Origin: Verrucomicrobiota bacterium
Lineage (GTDB): Bacteria > Verrucomicrobiota > Verrucomicrobiia > Opitutales > Opitutaceae
DNA length: 64,000 bases
Direction of reading: 5' to 3'
Assembly: GCA_023391285.1 (NCBI GenBank)
Contig: JAEWBF010000041.1
Location: forward strand, 1-64,000
A model generated the notes under the pieces. The model was not told the DNA's origin. It saw only the letters and a program-made list of their open reading frames with translations, and did no database searches. Every line of letters starts with the position of its first letter. The stretch's first letter is position 1. The position numbers and the translations under genes are program-made. This document shows positions 54,714 to 63,339 of this stretch, piece by piece.

Positions 54714-55646
54714 TTATTCTGCCTGGAATCGTTCGGCGTCGGCCTTGTTCCAGGTGATGGTGGCCTCGCCGGAAATGAAATTTCGATCGAGATACGGGCG
54801 GCCGAAGTTCACGCGCTCCTCCTTGGCGGTGCCGGCTTTGATTTCGGCGATGAGTTTTTGCATATCGAGGATGTAGCGCATCGTGAGCTTTTCCTTCTCG
54901 CGCTTCTGCCAGTAGTGGCCACCGAAGATGACGAGCTGGTTCTCGTCGATGCCGTGATCGGGGTGGCGGATGTAAGCGATGAGCCGGTCGATGCTGCGGC
55001 GATACTGCGCGAAACCGTCGGCGGAGAAAATCCACACGCCGTGACCTGAACCAATGCCGTCGCCGGTGAAGACGAGGTTCTTTCCTCGCAGGAAATAGGC
55101 GGTGGAATGATTCGTGTGACCGGGGATTTCGAGCGAATCGACGATCCAGCCGCCGCCGAGATCGAGTGAGGGATTGCCGGAGATCGGCAGCGTTCTTTCG
55201 GCAGGGAAGATTTCGCGGCCGGTGAATTCAGGCGTCTGTATCCAGAATTTAACTTCGGGGTTGTCCTTGAAGGCGGGCAACATGCCGGTGTGGTCGCCGT
55301 GGTGATGGGTGACAGCGATATAGAGCCGGCGATCGCCGATCTCTTCGCGCACGAGTTTTTGCAGGGACTCGGTGGCGGTGGCGTCCCATTTGATGGGATT
55401 CGACAAATCGATCAGAAGCGCCCGTTCGCGACCGACGATGAGATACATGTCGGAGCAGTTGTTGAAACTCTTCGTGTTGCCCTGCGCGTCGAGGTGGATG
55501 CCGGCGGGATTGGTGTGGTTGGCGTCCTCGATGCGGATGACGTCGGCGATGATTGGGTGGATGGTGTAGGGTCCGACTTCGCGGGACTGAGCGAGGGCGA
55601 CAACGGCGGAAAGCAACGCGAGAAGGAGGGCGACGGGTGATTTCAT
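54714..55646 (-). CDS. Exported MBL-fold metallo-hydrolase
   Basis: 310 residues with a signal peptide (1-20). The metallo-beta-lactamase fold shows THHHGDHTG (His114, His116, Asp118 and His119), SLEIPGHTNHSTAY and LVFTGDGIGSG. Probably a periplasmic hydrolase; the GDGIGSGHGVWIF sequence could also fit an alkylsulfatase-like or quorum-quenching branch. ATG 55646 begins the signal peptide. Confidence 0.85.
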   Translation of the reverse strand: MKSPVALLLALLSAVVALAQSREVGPYTIHPIIADVIRIEDANHTNPAGIHLDAQGNTKSFNNCSDMYLIVGRERALLIDLSNPIKWDATATESLQKLVREEIGDRRLYIAVTHHHGDHTGMLPAFKDNPEVKFWIQTPEFTGREIFPAERTLPISGNPSLDLGGGWIVDSLEIPGHTNHSTAYFLRGKNLVFTGDGIGSGHGVWIFSADGFAQYRRSIDRLIAYIRHPDHGIDENQLVIFGGHYWQKREKEKLTMRYILDMQKLIAEIKAGTAKEERVNFGRPYLDRNFISGEATITWNKADAERFQAE

Positions 55647-55740
55647 GGTAGGGGGCGAGCGATCAAGCACGCGGAAGAGACCATGTCGTGAGGAATGTTA
55701 CGAGAGTAGATCGCGAACCGGAGCTAGGCAGGAGGGATCG

Positions 55741-55820
55741 TCGTAGCGGAAAGCGTGAGCTTTTCGTGAGTGAGGCGAAACGCTCACCCCGATGGATCGG
55801 GCCAGGCTGCGTTCCGCTAC
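55741..55820. repeat. 80-bp REP-like element, complete copy c
   Basis: Starts CGTAGCGGAAAGCGTGAGC and ends GCGTTCCGCTACG: left and right arms are inverted repeats, with an asymmetric middle (GAGGCGAAACGCTCACCCCG). It is about 95% identical (4 differences in 80) to copy d at 57589-57668 and in the same orientation. Copies a and b elsewhere represent its right half. Confidence 0.85.
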
Positions 55821-55869
55821 GGAAACTGAACGGGATGGACACCCGAAGGGCTGCTGCTCTGATGGGAAT

Positions 55870-56961
55870 GTGCGCGTCACACTCCCGCTTCGCGTCCGCG
55901 TCGCAGCAATTCTAGCCTTGTTCGTTGTCGCCATGGGCCGTGCGTCCACGGAGGAACCGGTCGCGATAGACTCCACCGAGGTGGACGCGTCGCGCGTGGA
56001 CGAGCAACTCGCGCGGGCGCGGGAGCTGCTTGCGACGGATCAGGAGGCGGGCATCGCGGAGCTGCGTCGGTTGGCGCAAACGGAGCGGTCCGATGTGCTC
56101 TTTCTGCTGGGCAACGTGCTATTTTATTCCGTCGGCACGGAAGAAGCGCGCAGCGAGGGAGTCCGTTTTTTGCAGGTGAGCGCCGGTCTTGGTAACCCTG
56201 AGGCGTTGTTGACGATGGCGATGCTGCATTCGTTGGGCGACGGCGTCGAATATTCGCCGGGCTTGGGGTTTGATTTGACCTGGAAGGCGGCATCGTTGGG
56301 GCATCCGGAGGCTCAAGCGGCGCTGGCCCAGATCTATTTGCGCGGAAACCGGGTGGTGGAAAAGGACCCGCTGATGGCGTTCGCGCATGGCGCTGTGGCT
56401 GTGTCGATGGGATACGCGGGCGGCCACACGGTGCGGGTCAGCGCAGGTCGGCTGCTTTCGGCGGAGGAAAAAGAAGAAGCGCGCGAGTTCGCGGAGGACA
56501 CGATCGAGGCCTTCAAGGAGTATTTCCCCGAGCGCTTCGCGTCGCTCGAATACCGGCCCGGCATCGACCATCTGCTTCCGGCGGACGTCAAAGCACTCGT
56601 GAGTCAGGCGGAAGCAGGTGACGCCGATGCGATGATGAAGTTGGCCGAGCTCTTCAGCGGCGATATCATCGTGCCCATGGATTATGACGCCGTGGCGGAG
56701 TGGACGCGCCGGGCGGCGGAGCGCGGGCACGTCGGTGCCCTCTATAATCTGGGGAGCTATTATCTTGGGAGCCCTTATGTTTCTTATGATGCGTTTGAAG
56801 CCTTTGTATATTTATCGGCGGCCGATGTGCTCGGCGGAGAGGTGCCGGAATCGGATCTGGCCCAGGTGCGAGAGCGGATCGGGCCCGGCCGCTTACCGGA
56901 AGCGGAGCGGCGCGTCCTGCAGTTGATCAAAACCATTCACGCGACCAAAGCGCAGCGGTAG
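55870..56961 (+). CDS. Exported Sel1-like repeat protein
   Basis: 363 residues from GTG 55870. The earlier in-frame ATG lies inside the 80-bp repeat element, so the GTG (preceding a signal peptide VTLPLRVRVAAILALFVVAMG) is preferred. The mature part has Sel1-like/TPR helical repeats: AALGNPEALLTMAMLHSLGDG, LGHPEAQAALAQIYLRGNR, AEAGDADAMMKLAELFSGD, AERGHVGALYNLGSYYLGS. Such repeats form protein-interaction scaffolds. It is flanked by the two 80-bp repeats together with the next gene. Confidence 0.8.
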   Translation: MRVTLPLRVRVAAILALFVVAMGRASTEEPVAIDSTEVDASRVDEQLARARELLATDQEAGIAELRRLAQTERSDVLFLLGNVLFYSVGTEEARSEGVRFLQVSAGLGNPEALLTMAMLHSLGDGVEYSPGLGFDLTWKAASLGHPEAQAALAQIYLRGNRVVEKDPLMAFAHGAVAVSMGYAGGHTVRVSAGRLLSAEEKEEAREFAEDTIEAFKEYFPERFASLEYRPGIDHLLPADVKALVSQAEAGDADAMMKLAELFSGDIIVPMDYDAVAEWTRRAAERGHVGALYNLGSYYLGSPYVSYDAFEAFVYLSAADVLGGEVPESDLAQVRERIGPGRLPEAERRVLQLIKTIHATKAQR

Positions 56962-57003
56962 TTGGCGGCGGTCGCGATGTGTTGAGGTGCAACCACTCCT
57001 CCT

Positions 57004-57573
57004 ATGACTTCAGAACAGACCGCGGGTGATGTGCTTTATGCGTGTCGCACCCCACGATGGATGCAGGGCGTGGTGCTCTTGGCCGCAGCTTTGTTGGCCG
57101 CGGCCTTCGCCTATTTTCTTTTTGTGAGGGAGCGCACGAACGATGATGCGGGCTGGAGGATCGGCGCCGGAATCGCGCTCGCGGGCAGCGTGTTTATGTT
57201 TGTGGTGTCAGCGGTGCGGTTGATTCGTCACCGGCCGTATTTCATCCTATACGAACACGGGTTCGAGTATTCTCCCGGCGGCGTTTCGACCGGCATTATT
57301 CGCTGGACCGATGTGCTGGAGCTGCGTGAGGAAACGCTGATGCATGGCGACGGTGGGTTTCCGGCGCGGCGGGGGGTGACGGCGGTGGTGTTGCGCAATC
57401 CTGAGGAATATCTGGCGCGATTCCCCGCGGTGCTTCGTCCGCTGCTACAGATGCGACAGGCGATGAACAGCTCGGCGATTCTGATTCCGCGCGGGGAGTT
57501 TGGCGGAAACGATGTCGCGCTGGTGAAAATCATGCGCGAGCAAGTGGCGAAGGCGCGGGCGCAGCCGCGGTAG
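57004..57573 (+). CDS. STM3941-like membrane protein
   Basis: 189 residues: two N-terminal helices (about 20-40 and 52-75) followed by a compact domain (YFILYEHGFEYSPGGVSTG, then IIRWTDVLELREE) that resembles the PH-like domain in STM3941-type proteins. Function unknown. Follows the Sel1-like gene (42-bp gap) and may be co-transcribed. It is enclosed by the two 80-bp repeats. Confidence 0.65.
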   Translation: MTSEQTAGDVLYACRTPRWMQGVVLLAAALLAAAFAYFLFVRERTNDDAGWRIGAGIALAGSVFMFVVSAVRLIRHRPYFILYEHGFEYSPGGVSTGIIRWTDVLELREETLMHGDGGFPARRGVTAVVLRNPEEYLARFPAVLRPLLQMRQAMNSSAILIPRGEFGGNDVALVKIMREQVAKARAQPR

Positions 57574-57588
57574 GCGGCAACGGATCGG

Positions 57589-57668
57589 CGTAGCGGAAAG
57601 CGTGAGCTTTTCGGGGGTGAGGCGAAACGCCCACCCCGATGGATCGGGGCAGGCTGCGTTCCGCTACG
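57589..57668. repeat. 80-bp REP-like element, complete copy d
   Basis: Nearly identical to copy c (4 differences over 80 bp), same orientation, 1.85 kb apart. Begins 16 bp after the STM3941-like gene stop. Arms CGTAGCGGAA and TTCCGCTACG are perfect inverted repeats. Confidence 0.85.
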
Positions 57669-57840
57669 GGAGGTGCGGGGAACCATGAACCGCGAAGGAA
57701 CGCGAATTCACACGAAGCGACACCGATGCCTTGCTGGCGCTGAAAGTAGTCCGCGGCCCCGTCTGCCTTGCGGAAGCAAATCGCTCGCGCCGCGGCCTGT
57801 CCTGGGTTTTGTTGTGCGCGTTTCCTCAAAAAATTACCTC

Positions 57841-58227
57841 ATGAAACTGCTTCGTCTCCTTACCTCCTCCTTCGCCTTCTGCGTGTTGACCGTCGCGGCG
57901 CTCGCCGCGGATCCGAGCGGCACGTGGAAATGGACCGTCACATCGCCGGCCGGCGACATTGCCACGACGCTCAAACTGGAATCCAAAGACGGCCAGCTCG
58001 CCGGCACTTACTCGAACCAGTTCGGCGCGGGTGCGATCAAGAACGCGTCGTTCAAAGACGACGTGATCGCGTTCGACGTGGTGCGAAATTTCGACGGCAA
58101 CGAGTTCGTCCTGAAGTATCGCGGCAAGGTCGAGGGCGACACCATCAAAGGCACGATCGAAGCGGGCGACATGGGAGGCGGGCCGATGAAGCTCGATTGG
58201 AACGCGAAGCGCGCTGCGAAAGAGTAG
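57841..58227 (+). CDS. Small exported protein of unknown function
   Basis: 128 residues with a signal peptide (1-21, ending AALAA). The mature part is a single beta-barrel-like domain: GTWKWTVTSPAGDIATTLKLESKDGQLAGTYSN and EFVLKYRGKVEGDTIKGTIEA. This motif resembles lipocalin-like or META-type domains of secreted proteins, but no family is certain. Convergent with the esterase gene. Confidence 0.75.
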   Translation: MKLLRLLTSSFAFCVLTVAALAADPSGTWKWTVTSPAGDIATTLKLESKDGQLAGTYSNQFGAGAIKNASFKDDVIAFDVVRNFDGNEFVLKYRGKVEGDTIKGTIEAGDMGGGPMKLDWNAKRAAKE

Positions 58228-58279
58228 CAACGCGTCCGCAGCTTCGCGGAGGCGGAGCGAGCGGAAGTTCGTGGCGGTT

Positions 58280-59437
58280 TTATTCCGATCGGAAAAGGCG
58301 CGGGACGAAATCGTGCAGTGACTTGCGCCAGACCTGCCATTCGTGGCCGCCGGGGAACGAGGCGAACTCGACCTCGAGGCCGCGGGCGCGGAAGTCGGCG
58401 ACGATCTTGCGCGTGGCGTCGAGTCGCGGGTCCTGCTCGCCGACCGAGAGGTAGAAAAGGTCGAGGGCCGCGTTGAAAGTTTGCGGCGCGCTGAGCAAAC
58501 CCGGGACCGCCGCCTCGGCGTCGAAGGGCGCGGGCTCGGCTCCGCCTGGCGGGCGAATGCCGCCAAACAGGCCGGTGCTGAAGGCGCCGACGGCGGAGAA
58601 TGTGTCGGTGTTTGCGAGACCGACGAAGAAAGACTGGCCGCCGCCCATCGAGAGGCCGGCGAGCGCGCGGTGTTTTGCGTCGGGTTGCACGCGGAAGTTC
58701 GACTCGACGAACGGGACGATGTTTTCGAGCAGTTCGCGGGCGAAACCGGTCATGCCGTCGCGACTGTAGAGTGCGGTCACGCCGGGCTCGCGCGGCAGGT
58801 TGCCATTGGCGATTACGACCAACATTGGACGCGCGCGGCCGGCAGCGATGAGGTTGTCGAGGATGATATCGGTCCGGCCTTGGTTGGCCCAGCCGGTCTC
58901 ATCCTCGCCGCCGCCATGTTGAAGGTAGAGCACGGGGAAACGCTGGTCCGGCTGAGTATCGTAACCGGGCGGCGTATAAACGAAGAGGCGGCGCCAGGAA
59001 TTCGTCACCTTTGAGAAATACCACTTCGCGCGAAGGTCGCCGTGCGGCACGTCCTTGAGCGTATAGAAATCCACGCCGGGCTCCGGCACCTCGATGCCGC
59101 TGCCGTGGCGGCTGGCGCCAAAGAAGGCGTGGCTACCGGCATCGAAAACCATCAGGCCGTCCACGCGAAAGGCATAGTAATGAAAACCCGGTTCGATTGG
59201 TGGCGTGGTGACGGACCACACGCCGTCGTCGCCCTTGGTGAGCGGGTAGCTGCCCTGCGGTAAGTTGACTTCCACGGCGGTGGCGTCGGGAGCCTTGAGA
59301 CGAAACTCGCCGTGCCCCTCGGCATCGAGGCGCGGATACGGGGCGTTAGGAACGTTGCTCGGCGCGGGAGCCCAGTCGGTGGCGCCGTGGGCAAAGGCGC
59401 ACGCCGCGGCGAGGAGAAGGGGAAGGAGACGTTTCAT
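58280..59437 (-). CDS. Secreted esterase, CBM48-like N-terminus and D-type esterase domain
   Basis: 385 residues with a signal peptide (1-18). Residues 25-135 form a CBM48/E-set-like beta domain (EFRLKAPDATAVEVNLPQG). Residues 140-385 are an alpha/beta hydrolase of the esterase D / feruloyl esterase group: RLFVYTPPGYD, YLQHGGGEDETGW, nucleophile Ser263 in GLSMGGGQS, Asp336-type acid region, and His365 in FPGGHEW. Likely acts on plant cell wall esters. ATG 59437. Confidence 0.88.
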   Translation of the reverse strand: MKRLLPLLLAAACAFAHGATDWAPAPSNVPNAPYPRLDAEGHGEFRLKAPDATAVEVNLPQGSYPLTKGDDGVWSVTTPPIEPGFHYYAFRVDGLMVFDAGSHAFFGASRHGSGIEVPEPGVDFYTLKDVPHGDLRAKWYFSKVTNSWRRLFVYTPPGYDTQPDQRFPVLYLQHGGGEDETGWANQGRTDIILDNLIAAGRARPMLVVIANGNLPREPGVTALYSRDGMTGFARELLENIVPFVESNFRVQPDAKHRALAGLSMGGGQSFFVGLANTDTFSAVGAFSTGLFGGIRPPGGAEPAPFDAEAAVPGLLSAPQTFNAALDLFYLSVGEQDPRLDATRKIVADFRARGLEVEFASFPGGHEWQVWRKSLHDFVPRLFRSE

Positions 59438-59899
59438 GGGAAGGGCAGTTTTTTGGCGAGTCGATTTAGGAAGACGACGAGCGTCCGCACAACGGGAGTC
59501 AACGCGACCTTCTTGGGTTTTCGGCGCCGAAGAGGGGTGGGTCAAACGCCTTGAGTATAGACTAAACCGAGCCGCCACGACAGCGGCCATCTAGAGCACT
59601 CGGAGGACTTTGATCCGTCGGCCACGGATCGTTCGTCGGGCTCGGCTGCGGGTGCGCCCCGCCAAATGGTGAAGAGGGCGCATGATCGCGTAGGTATGAA
59701 GCCGCCAGCCGCGGATATCGACGGCCCCTCCAACGCGACAGAAACGCGCCCGCTTCGCTCGCGTTCCTGAACAAAGCGCGCCGTGGTTGCCGCGGTTAAC
59801 GACGTGCTAAATGGCGCCGGGGGATGCGGTGCGCGATTTGCGCGGCATCTGGCCAGTGGGAGTCAAGGGGAGCAGGACGAAGCCGGGCGAACGTTGCAA
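59438..59899. other. Gene-free 462-bp stretch
   Basis: Between two minus-strand genes. It has no persuasive coding frame and no strong palindrome. Confidence 0.55.
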
Positions 59900-60682
59900 T
59901 TAACAGCGATCGGCCTGCTCCCTATTGGAGAGGCGCTGTTTATTCCTGCGGCAGAGCACCACCCAGCCGAGCGCTAGCGCGCCGACCAGCGCAGCATAGG
60001 TCGAGGGCTCCGGAATCGCGACGGTTCCGAGAGTAGCCGCGTTGATCTGCGGGCTGTAGGGGCCGAGGTTGATGACCTGAGTCGCTTCCTCGGCGGTGAA
60101 TACTCCGGTCACATACTGCCCGAGCGTGGCGCCGTTGTTGCTGAAGCGCACGCTGACAGTGTTGCCGTCGGTGGCCGCGTCAGAGAAGGTGACTATTTCG
60201 GTATTGTGGTATTTGGAGCGCGAATCATTGACCCAGAATTGAATTTGGTAGGTGGCGCCGGCGATGAGGTTGAGCAGCGTCATTGTCTGGGTGTTGGCGG
60301 GAGAGCCCGACCAGAAGGTCGCGGAACGCAGCAGGTCTTGATAACCGCTGCTCAAGGCGGTGTAGAAGGCCCCGGTGTTGCCGAACGAGTCCGGAAAGTG
60401 GTAAATGGACGAGCCTACCGTGGTGAGCGTAAAATCGGAGTTGCCGGTGTGGGAAGCGTAGCCCGTGAAGGTGACGCCATTGACCGTCGGGCTCACGGAT
60501 GCGTTGCCGAAATTGTAGGCCCAGAGTCGCGTGTCGACGGGAGCGACGTCTGCATCGCCGCTGATGAAAGTTGGAGTGCCCCAAGTGATAACGGCTTGAG
60601 CGTGGGACAAGCAATGGGCTGTCAAGAAGAGCGCAAAACCAATGCCGAGATGGAGGAGTTTGCGCGAGGTGCCGTGATTCAT
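59900..60682 (-). CDS. PEP-CTERM protein, unknown function
   Basis: 260 residues, start ATG 60682. Signal peptide with LLHLGIGFALFLTAHCLSHAQ, a beta-sandwich-like mature part with several aromatic residues, then IPEPSTYAALVGALAL, helix and RRNK. Tail is less basic than usual. Function unknown; exosortase processing predicted. Confidence 0.85.
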   Translation of the reverse strand: MNHGTSRKLLHLGIGFALFLTAHCLSHAQAVITWGTPTFISGDADVAPVDTRLWAYNFGNASVSPTVNGVTFTGYASHTGNSDFTLTTVGSSIYHFPDSFGNTGAFYTALSSGYQDLLRSATFWSGSPANTQTMTLLNLIAGATYQIQFWVNDSRSKYHNTEIVTFSDAATDGNTVSVRFSNNGATLGQYVTGVFTAEEATQVINLGPYSPQINAATLGTVAIPEPSTYAALVGALALGWVVLCRRNKQRLSNREQADRC

Positions 60683-60995
60683 GGGGGGGCGAGAGAATTT
60701 TCCAGTCGCGCCTTGGCAAGCCTTCGCGGAGCACATTCGTGCGGACGGTCAGGCTGAAAATCAGTGGAGATTATCGGACCGATGCCGGCAGGGCAGACTC
60801 CGCGCCGTGGCGCGACTCGATGCACACATCGTCGGGACGGTGTCGTTCATTCCGGCGAGAACTCGTGTCTCGCGACAAGGCTTTGCGTTTCGTATTCAGT
60901 ATCCAGATACCGGGAGCCACGCGTGACTGCGCGCCGCACGGGCGATTGCGCCGCGAGCCGAGGGATGGGATCACGTGTGAGGGCCTGTTGCCCAA
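60683..60995. other. Gene-free stretch before the RAYT fragment
   Basis: About 310 bp with no convincing gene. It would be expected to carry the missing N-terminal part of the RAYT gene, but no HUH motif is visible in any frame. Confidence 0.55.
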
Positions 60996-61073
60996 ATGGG
61001 CAGTGTAGTTGAACCTTGGAGACAGAGTTCGGGTCTGACGTTGGCAACTATGATGGGCCGACACGATGGGCAG

Positions 61074-61742
61074 ATGGAGTTGTTAAGCTACCGGGTCGAT
61101 GGTCTGGAAGACGAGGTCCCGAACCACAGTGTTCTTTCGAAGGCGCGAGGGTGGTGTGAGCACCGGTGGAGCAGCCTGCCTTTGTTCAGGCAGCGCGATC
61201 GGCCGGTCTGCCTGGAGGCCGCGACGGTGCTGGGAGAATCCGGGGGATTGCGTGACACGCCGGCGGGCTGGCGGCGCTATGTCGACTACCTGGGCGTGCT
61301 TGCCGAGGAGGAAACGAAACTGCGAGAGGCACGTTTCGGGCGGCTCAGTCGAGGCTGGGTGCTCGGTTCGCCGGATTTCAAGGAGAGCCTGAAAAAGGAG
61401 CTGCGCGCTCTGGGAGCGGATGCGGAGAGATTCGAATTATTGGGTTCGGACCGAGAGGCGCACGACGAGGCGCGGGCTGGAATATGGGAAGAGAAACTCC
61501 GAGCTGCGGCCGCAGCCCTGCGGGTGTCGCTGGAGGCGCTCCCAAGAAAGAAGTGGGCTGCGGAAAAGGTGCAGCTAGCAGCCTTGATGAAGGCCACCAC
61601 GTCGGTCTCGAACGGCTGGCTGGCCAAGCGCCTGGAAATGGGAAAGCCGGGCAGCGTAACGCAGTATGTGCGCCGATTTCGGCAACGGGGAGGAGCGAAA
61701 AACCGCGCGTTCAAATCAGCGTTGTCAAAAGTTTACACATGA
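61074..61742 (+). pseudogene. Truncated RAYT (Y1-type) transposase, C-terminal part only
   Basis: The frame gives the C-terminal portion of the RAYT group: EHRWSSLPLFRQRDRP, GWRRYVDYLGVLAEEE, RFGRLSRGWVLGSPDFK, then a helix-turn-helix with TSVSNGWLAKRLEMGKPGSV and YVRRFRQRGG near the end. These are the landmarks of RAYTs in this phylum. The N-terminal HUH (HxH) and catalytic Tyr part is missing, and the sequence upstream does not contain it. So this copy cannot be active as a transposase. RAYTs mobilise REP-like palindromes, which are abundant here. Confidence 0.75.
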
Positions 61743-61761
61743 CCCCTTCCCCTTCGGCTCT

Positions 61762-61792
61762 ACGAGCGTGATCGGTTCGGCTGCTCTCGCGG
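61762..61792. repeat. GAGCGTGATCGGTTCGGCTG repeat, copy D
   Basis: ACGAGCGTGATCGGTTCGGC and following TGCTCTCGCGG. Almost the same string occurs at 62638-62667 (tail of copy B). It lies between the RAYT fragment and the first toxin-antitoxin pair. Confidence 0.65.
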
Positions 61793-61928
61793 CCGGTGAA
61801 GGCGCCCTCCGCTCAATTCACTGTTTCATGCCACCGATTCCGAAGCGTGTCGAAAGCCGGTTGATTCGCGCTTCTGTGGAGTCCCTGCGCCCTTGCGTCC
61901 CGTCGCATCCGTATCACATTTTCGTCCC

Positions 61929-62150
61929 ATGAACGCTGCGCTCGCCGCTGAGATCGAACGACTATCGCCGGCCGAGAAACTCCTCCTGGTCGAGGAGCTT
62001 TGGAACCAGATCGCGCGCGAGTCCAACGCTGTCGAACCTCCTGCCTGGCATGACGCGATTCTTGCTGAGGATGCGCAGCGATACGCGTCGGACCCATCTC
62101 GCGGCGATTCGTGGGAAAACGTGAAGCGGCGCATCGTTAGCCAGGCCTGA
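61929..62150 (+). CDS. Putative addiction module antitoxin
   Basis: A 73-residue protein of the addiction-module component type (TIGR02574-like): IERLSPAEKLLLVEELWNQIA, PPAWHDAILAEDAQRYASDPSRGDSWENVKRRI. The pattern LSxxEKLxLVExLW and the short C-terminal tail match antitoxins paired with RelE/ParE toxins. It is followed by the toxin gene after 3 bp, giving a normal antitoxin-toxin operon. Confidence 0.85.
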   Translation: MNAALAAEIERLSPAEKLLLVEELWNQIARESNAVEPPAWHDAILAEDAQRYASDPSRGDSWENVKRRIVSQA

Positions 62151-62153
62151 GGC

Positions 62154-62450
62154 ATGGCCAACACGCTCTCCATCGCGCCGCGCGCTGAGGCCGATTTGAG
62201 GGAAGCGTTCCAATGGTATGAGGCGCGAAGTGCAGGTCTCGGACATGAGTTCCTCCGGTGTGTCGAAGCGCGACTGCACCTGCTCGCCCGAATGCCGCAG
62301 ATCTTCCGACTGCGCGGTCCACTCCACCGGCTGGCTCGAATCGATCGCTTTCCCTACGGCATCTATTTCGTTTGGGAAGAGCCCCAGGCGCATGTCGCCG
62401 TCCGGCGCGTGCTGCACTTTGCTCAAGACAACAAACGAGCTCTTCCGTGA
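62154..62450 (+). CDS. RelE/ParE-family toxin
   Basis: 98 residues: SIAPRAEADLREAFQWYEARS, GLGHEFLRCVEARLHLLARMPQIFRL, RLARIDRFPYGIYFVWEE and a basic tail. It has the compact alpha-beta fold of RelE/ParE toxins; family members block translation or gyrase. It pairs with the antitoxin gene just upstream. The gene is intact. Confidence 0.88.
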   Translation: MANTLSIAPRAEADLREAFQWYEARSAGLGHEFLRCVEARLHLLARMPQIFRLRGPLHRLARIDRFPYGIYFVWEEPQAHVAVRRVLHFAQDNKRALP

Positions 62451-62548
62451 TCCCAATGAAGGTCGGGGATTGGGAGCACGAACAAAGCTGATCGCCGACG
62501 GATGACCGCTAATTGCTGCTGCGAGATTTCGGGCTGGTGGTCGGAGAC

Positions 62549-62667
62549 GCAGGTGTGCAGCGTTTGGGCTTCGCCAGCTTTCCTGCTCAACCCCGCTTTC
62601 GCTTTCTGCCCGCGCCTCGGATTGGTCTGCTCGCTTTGCGAGCGTGATCGGTTCGGCTGCTCGCGGT
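62549..62667. repeat. CAGCGTTTGGG repeat, copy B with tail
   Basis: GCAGGTGTGCAGCGTTTGGG at 62549 on, then the GCGAGCGTGATCGGTTCGGC tail shared with copy D (61762-61792). It lies between the two toxin-antitoxin units. It resembles copy A (39788-39828) and copy C (63340-63370). Confidence 0.65.
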
Positions 62668-62723
62668 CGGCGTCTCTGCTCCGGTGCTATTGCTGAAACA
62701 AGTGAAACTGCACACAGTGCAGC

Positions 62724-62957
62724 ATGCCTATGACGCTCGAACAGCTCGTTGAAGAGTCTCGTCAACTGCCGCAGGACGTTCGTGCCGAGCTCGTCGAACG
62801 AATCCTCCTGGCAGCCCATGGAGGCATTGAGCCGAACGTTGAAGAGTCGTGGAAGCAGGAGACTCGGCGCCGCGTGGCCGAGATCCAGAGTGGGCAAGCG
62901 CGAGGCATTCCGCTGGACGAAGCTCTGGCGGATGCACGGAAGCGTGCGGTGTTGTGA
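62724..62957 (+). CDS. Second addiction module antitoxin
   Basis: A 77-residue protein of the same family: TLEQLVEESRQLPQDVRAEL, VERILLAAHGGIEPN, ARGIPLDEALADARKRAVL. GTGA overlap with the following toxin frame (start 62954) is the usual arrangement. The first codon may be ATG 62724 or 62730. It is intact even though its toxin partner has an internal stop. Confidence 0.8.
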   Translation: MPMTLEQLVEESRQLPQDVRAELVERILLAAHGGIEPNVEESWKQETRRRVAEIQSGQARGIPLDEALADARKRAVL

Positions 62958-63244
62958 AACGGCTGATCCATGAGGAGGCGAATCGCGAGCTCCGTGAAGC
63001 GCTCGAATACTACCTCGCGATCAGTCCGGAACTCGGAGCGCGGTTCTAGCGCGAAATGGAGCGGCTGTTGACGGAGGTATGTGAGCGCCCGCTGCTCTTC
63101 CGGCAGTTGATCCGCCAGCGCGGCGGCACTACCGACAAGTTTCCTTACGGAGTGATCTACTTGGTTCAGCCTGAGCACGTCTGGATTGTTGCGATCATGC
63201 ACCTGAATCGGGTGCCCGGCTATTGGCACGAGCGCGCCCAGTGA
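62954..63244 (+). pseudogene. RelE/ParE-type toxin broken by an internal TAG
   Basis: The frame reads KRLIHEEANRELREALEYYL, AISPELGARF then TAG (63047-63049), then REMERLLTEVCERPLLFRQ, KFPYGVIYLVQPEHVWIVAIMH and stops at 63244. Homology continues on both sides of the TAG without frameshift, and a Tyr codon (TAC, one base away) is usual at this point. So one nonsense change inactivates it. The overlapping antitoxin is intact. Confidence 0.82.
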
Positions 63245-63339
63245 AGAGGACGTTGGAGTTCTAGCCGGGTGCATCTGATTACTCGGAGTGGAAAAGTCGT
63301 TTCTGAGCGAACGAGGGGCGATTCCGGCTGGTTTATGAA

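Noticed and set aside
55792..55869. ATG 55792 as start of the Sel1-like protein
   Set aside because: It lies within the 80-bp repeat; the GTG at 55870 directly precedes a signal peptide.
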